64,000 bases of DNA from Cricetomys ansorgei (lineage: Eukaryota; Chordata; Mammalia; Rodentia; Nesomyidae). Every line of letters begins with the position of its first letter. Within the stretch, counting starts at the first letter, position 1. Where the stretch lies: positions 5,912,001-5,976,000 of the forward strand of contig JAMJFZ010000818.1 in the NCBI GenBank assembly GCA_026225945.1, read 5' to 3'. A program made the translations under genes and the position numbers. This document shows, piece by piece, positions 55,880 to 64,000 of this stretch. The notes under the pieces are model-generated. The model made no database searches and was not told the DNA's origin. It saw nothing but the letters and a program-made list of their open reading frames with translations.

Positions 55880-55985
55880 ATTATTTTTAGGACAAAAATC
55901 TCACTCTGCAGCACAGGTTGGCCTTGAACTCACAGCAGTACTCACAAACCAGCCACTGATTTTTACAGGTATGAGGCACTATACC
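55880..55985 (-). mobile_element. B1-related SINE, degenerate, antisense
   Basis: 'ggacaaaaatctcactctgc', 'agcacaggttggccttgaac', 'tcacagcagtactcac' and 'ttttacaggtatgaggcac' are the complement of an old B1 with its middle eroded. Confidence 0.6.
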
Positions 55986-56059
55986 CATATATTTACAATG
56001 ACTCTTAGAAATAAACATGTACAGAATAAGAATACCATGCAAGTAACGTGTTATTTTTA

Positions 56060-56175
56060 GGTCGTCCTATTCTGAATATGCTTTACATAATAATCTCATT
56101 TTCACAGCCTCTAAGGGGACAGCAAGAGTATTATCATCCTCATTTTACATGTGCATAGTGATCAGGCATCAAAAT
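56060..56175 (-). mobile_element. MIR SINE fragment, antisense
   Basis: 'ctttacataataatctcatt', 'gagtattatcatcctcattt' and 'tacatgtgcatagtgatcag' match the complement of MIR. Confidence 0.6.
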
Positions 56176-57435
56176 ACACCATGTACCACTCAGCATGAGA
56201 AAACAACAGCCATAGGTACAAACACCCTTTGGGCCAGAAGTGTTCAGAACTCAGATGACTCTGGGTTTTAGAAGAGTAATTACAGCATTACATAATACCC
56301 TCTAGGGTGTGGAAAGCACACCCAAATCAAACACATTATTATTTCTACCAAAAAAAAAGTGTATAAATATTCACGACAAGTGGGATAAATAAAGGTCTAT
56401 CTACTCAGGTCAACTTCTGCCTCCAAAAGAGTGATGAAACTTGCTATCAGGACTTTCTGTAATTACTGTTATTTTTAAACTACAGACACCGGGTTCTGGG
56501 CCTACAGAGGTTATCTCTCAACTGAAATTATTTTTCATGTCTGAAACCCATTTTTTATTACACAAAAATCCTTTTCAATCTCAAAAGTTAAAACCTTTTT
56601 GGCAAAATGAGTATGGGGGCCAAACCTGCCAAGTCTGACACAAGTTTCGTGGAAACCAAAAAAAAAAAAAAAGCACCACTTCCATCACAAACTAATCCCT
56701 TGCTTCCCCTAGCCATATGTAAGCACCACTGGTGAGAGCCAAGTAGAGGCGACTCAAAGGAGATCAAAGTTAACACTACTTATAACTGGCAGCTTCTTCC
56801 TTGCTCTTCCGGAAGCCATCCTGCATCCTCAGGCAGCTATCTCTGGCTAGTCATCACTCAGCTCAGCACTTCTCTCCATTCTGTATTCTCTAAGCAAAAG
56901 ATTCCACCCGTCTCCCTTAACCATCCTCTAACTCATTCTGTTGGTAAGTCTTCTGCATGTGCTCATTTGTCAATGTCTTAAAATGTCACACCAAGACCAA
57001 GTGCAGCAGGCCTTATCTCAACAACACAAAGTCTGGTTACTTTCCTAGAACAGAACATTATCTTCTCATCTAATAGCTTACACCTATTAAACTCCAGTGC
57101 TAAGCCACACTAAGGCAATTGGTATAAGCCCGGAGAAAGAAAATCAATTAGCTCACTATTAAATTAAAATATATAACCATTTTGTGCCCAATAGTACATT
57201 AAAAGCTACTCACTCTCAGCAATAAACAAGATGATGTAAATAGAAACAAGATATCATGGATTAAACGATAGTATGTCTAAAACTTGCCTCACAAAATGGG
57301 AGAAAGGGAACCAGGTGGGATGAAGACCAAAAACAGAAAGAAAAAGAAAGGAGGGATGGGAGGGAAGGAGGAGAAATTCACCTATGACTTGAAAATTACT
57401 GAAGCTGTGTGATGAGTACACACGTTACCATTGCT
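56176..57435. other. Unassigned stretch
   Basis: No repeat or gene recognised. The purine-rich patch at 57300-57380 has no clear unit. Confidence 0.4.
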
Positions 57436-57824
57436 TGTTGTGATGCCTAGCTTTAACTGTCAACTTGACACGATCTAGATTCACCTGGGAAGAGTCACAA
57501 TAAGGGATTGGGTTGGTCTGCAGTCATGTCTGTGGAGGATTGTCTTAATAAGTTAGCTGACGTGGGAAGACCCAGCCCACTGCGGGTGACACCACTCTCT
57601 AGGTAGGAGTTCTGAACTGTATGACTGAAACAGAGCTGAGCACAAACAAGCAAATAAACAAGTATTTCTCTCTGCTATGGACTGTGGTGAGCTATTTGAG
57701 GCTTCTGCTTTAGCTTCCTCAGAATGATGGACTATAACTTGGAACTGTAAACTGAAATGAACTTCTTTCTCCACTGAGTTGTTTTTTGTTGAGGTTTTAT
57801 AACAACAGAAATGAAACCAGGACA
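57436..57824 (+). mobile_element. Rodent LTR-like repeat, family X copy 2
   Basis: It begins TGTTG and includes 'ctttaactgtcaacttgaca', 'cacctgggaagagtcacaat', 'ggtctgcagtcatgtctgtg', 'gtgggaagacccagcccact', 'gaatgatggactataacttg' and 'gaaatgaaaccaggaca' at the end. The plan is that of MaLR-like LTRs related to 32453 and 61263. Confidence 0.65.
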
Positions 57825-58790
57825 CTGATGTTTACATTTTCATAATAAAAAAAAAAATGGAAGCAGTTTAAAAAAAGAGTGAATGATGGGGGACTATCTC
57901 TCACTCTTTTGTAGATTTATGACTCACAATATTTTTAAAAATCTGTCAAAGCAGCCTTGGCAAGAAGATGCAGAAATAAGAACTAGCAAGGTCTGAGAGT
58001 AGGAATTGACCTGCCTGGGGTATCAAGGGAATCACGGAAGGGGACACACACACACACACACACACGGGGGTGGGGACTAGAATCAGATAGGCTCTGCTCT
58101 CTCTGATGGAGCATACTCACTATGTAACCTACTATGAAGCAACCTGGAACCTCATTTTGTTTATGTGCAGCACAAGGAGGGGTATTAGCTAGTCTCTGGT
58201 AGGAGGTCTCTATAGACTAGCAGTCTCAGGCCATAAACTTCCCAGAGGAGGAAGTGGTAATTGCTGGTGTTTGTACACACTGCCAACATTCAAACTTGGA
58301 CCAGAGGAAGGCTTTGCAAATTCTGAGCCTGACCAGGAGAGGGAAGACTTTGTTATTCCCATGGATCTGAGCAATTGGGTTCATGACATGGCCATGTTAA
58401 CAACACATTTTCACACAGAACTTCCTCGGCTCCCCACAGGGGACTTAATGTAAATGTAGGTTAACCCGATTTTTCTGAAGTACAACTGTGATACAGAGCA
58501 ACGATATGACCAAGAAATTCCTACTACACAGTATTTGATGTAAGTAAGGCGATATCAGTCAAACAGCAGAAGATGGGTGTATTTAACCATGTTCATCAAT
58601 CACGATTTATAACAGAGTACAACTTCAGTGCTTATTAACATCTAAGTAAACAAAACTGACAGTGAAAGAATATTCACACATTCGAAATGATGCCTTCCTA
58701 CAGAACTGAAGGCTAATAATGTTGAATGAGCAATTACAAACAGCATACAATATCATCCTTGCTAACTGCATTAGCAAGATACACGTGTGA
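57825..58790. other. Unassigned stretch with (CA)n and a possible MIR
   Basis: (CA)n lies at 58043-58065. At 58078-58200 the phrases 'gaatcagataggctctgctc' and 'cactatgtaacctac', then 'cctcattttgtttatgtgca', resemble a sense MIR. The 60-codon open frame at 58271-58453 has no recognisable features. Confidence 0.4.
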
Positions 58791-58825
58791 TGTGGTGTGG
58801 TGTGGTGTGGTGTGGTGTGGTGTGG
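58791..58825 (+). repeat. (TGTGG)7 pentanucleotide microsatellite
   Basis: Seven perfect tgtgg units, flanked by gtgatg on the left and tgtgtgtac on the right. Confidence 0.97.
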
Positions 58826-58828
58826 TGT

Positions 58829-59692
58829 GTGTACACAAAGGCATAGTTTCCTATACATATTTATCAAAATGTAACAATGGTTATCTTCAAATAAAATGTA
58901 CTATTTTTCTTTCCTTAGATATGTTTTGTATTATCTTCCAGTAAACAAACATCACAAAACCTAAGTCACTGAGGAACAAAATACTAACCATCTGATTCAA
59001 GTTAGTTTAATATCTTCACTATATCTGCATGTAATTCTCACTTTTACTTGTTGTTTCTTCCCTCCTAATAGTGCATACTGGATACAAGCTAGTACACTGG
59101 ACTGTCCTGGGCTCTCCTCAGGAGCACACTGGATTTACACAGCCTTGTCATGTTTCCTAAAGCCCTATGTCTTTTATTGTTACAACAAGCCAGAACATTC
59201 TCCTGCTTAAGAAAAAGGTTATTTGAGTAAAATGCCAGAAATTCAAAGGACTAAAGAACACTTATGTACTTTTTAATGAATTCATAGCATTATTTAGCAA
59301 CTCTTCTCCTATGCTTTAAAACTATCATATTTGGCAATATTAACAATTTTATACAAGGAGGTGGTTTGTTTTGTTGCTATTCCCTTTTAATCTTTTAGAC
59401 AGTTCTATAATGGAAATGATTCTTAATAGTCTATTGTCTATAATTAAAGCCATAGTTTTGGTCCCTGGAAACTGGAATTGCATAAGAACTTCTTCAAAAG
59501 CTTATTATAAAAAAAAAATAATTTTAAGTACAATGCCTAAACTTTTTTAAATTACACATATTTTTCATCTTAGGTTGGAATTATTTGAATATATTGGGAA
59601 TGCTAAGTAAAATTTCTGTGTCAATTATTATAAATACACACAATCCATGAGGTTAAAAGGCATATGGAGAAATAGGTTAAGAAGCTACATAC
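58829..59692. other. Unassigned stretch
   Basis: AT-rich; no recognised element. Confidence 0.4.
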
Positions 59693-59925
59693 GGGGCTAG
59701 AACAATGGTTCAGTGGTTAAAGTTTGTATTGTTCTTGCAGAGGACCCAATTTCAATCCTCAGCAATCACACTGGGTAACTCACAACCACCTGTAACTCCA
59801 CCTTCAGGAGGTCTAACACCTCTGGACTCTGTGGATACTGAATTCACATGCACATATCCACACACAGACACATACACATATGCACAATCAAAAATGATAA
59901 ATGATTTTTTAAAGATACAACATGT
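59693..59925 (+). mobile_element. B3-type SINE
   Basis: 'ggggctagaacaatggttca', 'gtggttaaagtttgtattgt', 'cttgcagaggacccaatttc', 'cacaaccacctgtaactcca' and a CA-rich tail ending in 'gatttttt' follow B3. Confidence 0.85.
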
Positions 59926-61262
59926 ACAGTTTGGGATATTACATGCAAAAACCTTAGGAGTTCTGTAATACATGCAATCAGAAACAGGCTGCTAATGCTC
60001 AGATCATAAATCTTGGTGTGCTCAATATATTAGATACATACCATGGCTGTAAAATTCCACTTGTCTCTAGGAGAGCATGACAGAATCTGTGAGACTCAAG
60101 TACCACAGCAACTGTTGGGGCAGAGAACATTAAGGGGTTGTCCTTATGCAGAGCCCAGGACCTTTGGTAACAGTGAAGACAGAGGCACTTCCAGAGACAT
60201 CTGAATACCCTGGGTCCCAGTACTGAACACAGTTTCCTAAAGCTTGTCCTCTGTGACAAAGAAAGTCCAAAAGAGGACACCATTACCCTCCAGGAAAACA
60301 GAAGATTAAGCCTGAGAAAAGGGTTGTTTAACCATAAGAACTTTCAAACACATCAATTCTAAATCTTATCTTTTACTTTTTTTCCTAGGTCCAGGTTTAA
60401 TAAAGTTACTGGAGAAAAACTAGAAATACTGATCATAAAAATAAAATATAAAAGCCAGCAGCCACCTCAAATAGACCTCATTAGGATGACTTTTCTAAAA
60501 GAGTTTTTCAGTTTCTATTTTAACAGTAAAGGTAAGAGTCTACTATTGCTTTGAGTGAAAAGCCTGTTTTATAACTAAAAGTTACAGTCATCCAGGGGGA
60601 ATTTATTTCATATTACTGAGGAGGCATCCAGCCCCACACCACCTTTGATCATGAGGCCTCTTCTCAGCAGCACACAAGTTTCTAAGCTACCTCCTATCTA
60701 TTCTGATCCCCTGCTCCAAAACAGCCTAAGGATTATCTTTTTGGATCTACTTCTCAAATAAAAGATTTTAAAAGTAGTGAAAAGGGGATTAAATAGGCTG
60801 AAAATTCAAATTAATAGGTAGGTAAAACACTGTTTTCCCAGAGTCATGTGGCAGGCAGAATTCTAAGGCACTGGTACATGGTTAAAGTTTTTATTTGATT
60901 ATTAGTTACATACCTATCTTTGAAAAATTTGCCAAGTGATAATATTTGTGTTCTTTTATCTAAATTTTAATAAAAAGATTATTTTAAAAAAGATTCTACT
61001 TACGACCCGAACAATCTACTCAATGACTTCAAGTGCTAAGAGAGGACAAGACGGCAACAAGAAAAGCAATCTTAACCTAACACTGACAGATGCGGGAGAA
61101 GAGACACAGAAGACTTTGTGATGAGACCCAAAACCCATGTACATTCCCTTGTCTCAAGCCACATCACATAAGATATATCACATGACATGACTCTTGTCAT
61201 TTATAGTCGAGCATATGACACTAGGAAGGTTGACTAATTCCAAAGAGGTCAGAGAGACCCTG
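59926..61262. other. Unassigned stretch
   Basis: No gene or named repeat. The 94-codon minus-strand open frame at 59999-60283 has no recognisable domain. Confidence 0.4.
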
Positions 61263-61664
61263 TGTGATGGCTAATCTTCACTCTCCGCTTGGATTAAGGA
61301 TCACTTAGGAGACACACTTTGGGGAGTATGTGTGAGGGTATGTGCAGAGAGGGTTAAGTGGGGGAGAAAAGGCCCACCCTGACAGCAGAATACCATCCCT
61401 GGCTGAGTTTCCAGAAGGGAACAACGGGAGAGAGCGAGCTGAGCACTATCTTCACCTTCCTCCATTCTGACTGCCTGTGGAACGTGATGCAGATGCAGCT
61501 GCCTTATGACCTAGCTGCCATATCTACATCTGCTCTTGCCACTGCCTTCCCTTCCACTGATGGACTGTCTCCCCTCTTAAACCACAAGTCAGACTAAAGC
61601 CTCCTCCTTGTCTCAAATGTCTTTTGTTTGCTATTTGTTACAGCAAAGAGAAAAGTAAGTAAAA
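61263..61664 (+). mobile_element. Rodent LTR-like repeat, family X copy 3
   Basis: 'tgtgatggctaatcttcact', 'aggatcacttaggagacaca', 'aaaggcccaccctgacagca', 'gcgagctgagcactatcttc', 'ctactgatggactgtc'-type text near 61555 and the end 'caaagagaaaagtaagtaaa' repeat the plan seen at 32453 and 57436. It has local insertions. Confidence 0.6.
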
Positions 61665-62224
61665 TGTCCTGCCAAGGAATGGTTCATTTGCTAACACAAA
61701 ACCTTCCACTGCTCCAACAACAAACCACTAAACTACAAGTTGCCATGACAGGCAGATTCAAAACTGCCCTATTTCAAACTAGGACCTAGGACTATGCTGT
61801 GAGCTCATCCCCGTGGTCTATGGCGAGAAGAGCCCGATGATAGAACAGGTATGCTCTTGGGCCTGCTCTAGACCTTTTGGGCAAAGTTTTCCCATCCCAA
61901 GACAGAAGTCAGAAATAGTCTAAGAGGGACACTGCACTACTAGGGTAAAGATGGAGGAGTCACATCAAAGGGAATACATGTGACCTCTAGAAACAGAGTA
62001 GAGCCAGTAGGAAATGAAAACCTCAGTCTTACAAACAAAAAAAGGAACAGAACCAGTAATAGGAATGAGCACGGAAATGGGTTTCTCCCTAGAATTTGCA
62101 AGTCTTTTACAATCTACCTCAACACTGACCAATGTTAACCACATAGCTTCTTTCTCTCTTTCACAGCAAACTCTAGAAATTTAAGAAGGACCAGCAGAAA
62201 TGGTGACAAAGGAAAGAGAATTAC
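61665..62224. other. Unassigned stretch
   Basis: Nothing recognised. Confidence 0.4.
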
Positions 62225-62500
62225 ATAGTATATTTGTGTGTCCATTCAATAAGCATTCTTGGGGACTGTGGCAGATGCAAAGACGATGACAATGAATACC
62301 ATGATCCTGTCTCCTAAAGTTCATAGCCTGCATCAAGGAAGGTACAAAAGCAGGGGGATCAGAGCACTGTGAGGCCAGGCAACCCTTGGTGTAGAGGGTA
62401 TGGAAACTACCAAAGGCTGCTGGGAGGCCATGGGGTCTGAACTTTAGGTAAGTAGGTGAGGTGACATTTGCCTTAGCTGGAGGTGGAATGAGGACAGAGG
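62225..62500 (-). mobile_element. L2 LINE 3' end, antisense
   Basis: 'ccattcaataagcattcttg', 'gatgacaatgaataccatga', 'cctgtctcctaaagttcata' and 'taggtgaggtgacatttgcc' follow the complement of the L2 3' end. A further weak L2-like segment lies at 63205-63300 ('tatgtaaggccctctttgta'). Confidence 0.5.
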
Positions 62501-64000
62501 GCGATGAAGCAGCAGCACTGGGGGTTAAGTGGACTTCCAAAAACTGTTAAAGCCAACATGGTATGATAAGGAAAAAGCAGTAAAGGAGTAGGACCACTAG
62601 ACAGCTAGCTTTCTGAGAGTGTCAAGTCAAACTTGGGAGGACCACGACAAAGCAGGAAATATAGCTCAGCCTACAAACCTCTTGGAGCACTGCAGCAGGA
62701 GCCATCATAGACAGGACGGTGGGGAGAGGGTATAGTGCAATGATCAGACTCAAACCTGGAACATGGAGATGACCTTGTATTCATGCTGACAAAGATAAGA
62801 TGACATGGGGGAAAAGAGAAAAAAAATTAAACCTGGGAAATATTTAAACTTAAGACTTGAAAAGGAAGAGGAGAAATAAGTTTAAAACAAAACATATGAA
62901 GTCACTTGAAGTTAGCTGCTAAGGACTGAGCTTTCAGGGAAAAGCATGCTCTAAGAAAGACAGCCTCTGGTCTCACAGAGCAGACAGAAGAACAGCAGGG
63001 TTTGTGAAGCTTCACAATACAGGGGAGAAGCTTCTGAGTACTAGCATACAGTTTCAGGAAACACTGGGACATGGTAAATACTGTACCCAGATGAATCAGA
63101 GACCTGAGAAAGAGAACATATGTGTGATACTGCTTCAACAAGTGAAGTGTGTGAACAAAGGCAAGAGGGAAACAGAATAAAAGGAATCGATAGCCAGGAA
63201 CAGTTGCTGGAGTTCATATTATGTAAGGCCCTCTTTGTAACTACTGCCACTATATAGACAGAGTGGGGTGTGAGAAAGAAATGAATGCAGACCACACAAG
63301 GCTGTGACAGGAGAAGGCCACTTTTCTCTAGTGTCCTGCAGATCCTTCTCAAAGTTCTCCTGTAAGAAAGGATCTAAGCCCACAGTGGTGGTCCATCCCA
63401 ACGCTTAGGTTTTGTTTGTTTGTTTTTAGCTAAAGATAATACAGTATCTGGAGACAAACCTGTTGGCTGGGGCATATAACTCTTGTATTTGGCATTGCAT
63501 ACTAGGGAGTTTTAAAAACAGGAGTGCCAGGATCAGAGACAACCCGTGCTCTGTATGACCAATCTTTGAGAGAATAAAGAAATGATAAAATGTAGTGAGA
63601 GCAGTAAAGAAAATACTAACAGTTTATTTTGAGGGTATAATGTTTAAAAGACTCCAGGCCTATGATGCAACAGTGGCACTTCCATAAAATTATCCCAGAG
63701 CAGCACAGTGCAAGCATTAAACAACCTACATGTGAGACTGCCCAGTGACTACTTTCCACAGCACCAGGAGAATAAGACAGCACATACAAGGGCATCCACA
63801 CAGTGAGACACTATGGGCAAAGAGAAAAAGACTGAGACAGAGGAAGGAGAGAATAGGAATCTCCATGTGCTAATACGCAATTTCCATACTGCACTGTTAC
63901 CTTGGTAAAAATATTACAGAAACACTGGGTGTAAAACAAAATGTTACCTTCTATGTAAGACTATAAGAAATAAAACATCTGTTTTTGCAAACAAATACAG
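62501..64000. other. Unassigned stretch, partly L2-like
   Basis: Contains the weak L2-like segment at 63205-63300 and a small (GTTT)n at 63411-63425. Minus-strand open frames of 79 and 103 codons (62902-63141, 63041-63352) show no recognisable domain. Confidence 0.4.

Noticed and set aside
1..64000. A new defence, biosynthetic or other gene system
   Set aside because: The window has no operon-like or multi-gene coding structure. All large recognisable features are rodent repeats, so I do not claim one.

Overview
This window is nuclear DNA of a muroid rodent. Evidence: a B1 SINE, two B4 SINEs (B1-ID fusions), many tRNA-headed B2/B3-type SINEs with CA-rich tails, Lx-type L1 3' UTRs, MT-type MaLR LTRs, a URR1 hAT element, old ID copies and many long (CA)n tracts. 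CpG is scarce and I see no CpG island. ID elements are few and degenerate, which argues mildly against rat. The terminal variant of the B1 at 1763-1934 and the mix of LTRs fit a cricetid (hamster, vole or deer mouse) at least as well as mouse. I cannot fix the species.

I find no intact protein-coding gene. No open reading frame exceeds about 147 codons, the longest ones lie over repeats, and none resembles a known protein. The only host-gene-derived sequences I recognise are a decayed processed copy of Ppia (cyclophilin A) at 18505-19155 and a 5' fragment of U6 snRNA at 10722-10751. The window is best read as intergenic or deep intronic DNA built from layered mobile elements.

Layout. 0-8.4 kb: B4, Lx 3' UTR, B1 and several SINEs, an antisense Lx 3' UTR, then a solo LTR with a perfect 6-bp target duplication. 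8.4-10.7 kb: mostly unassigned. 10.7-14.1 kb: U6 fragment, SINEs, MIR, and a composite SINE split by a 1.1-kb endogenous retrovirus remnant. 14.1-17.4 kb: unassigned DNA, an ancient hAT-type element, an L1M 3' fragment and a B3. 17.4-20.5 kb: one L1M copy carrying a B1 piece, the Ppia pseudogene and an MT LTR. 20.5-31.4 kb: long unassigned stretches, an Lx 3' UTR and a reverse MT LTR. 31.4-41 kb: antisense L1, another LTR family, SINEs, MIRs, a CA-rich minisatellite, URR1 and a tandem ID-like array. 41-47.4 kb: a large antisense L1M block broken by a B4, three B2/B3 SINEs, an MT LTR and another ancient repeat. 47.4-64 kb: largely unassigned, with composite SINEs (one holding a nested LTR), L1M 3' pieces, two LTRs and an L2-like segment.

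The most informative structure is a family of about 320-bp LTRs present three times (5981-6306 +, 12777-13108 -, 52575-52884 +). Two copies have clean 6-bp target duplications, and two are inserted inside the same type of composite SINE. I saw nothing that looks like a new functional system. The sequence is most useful as a record of nested insertions.
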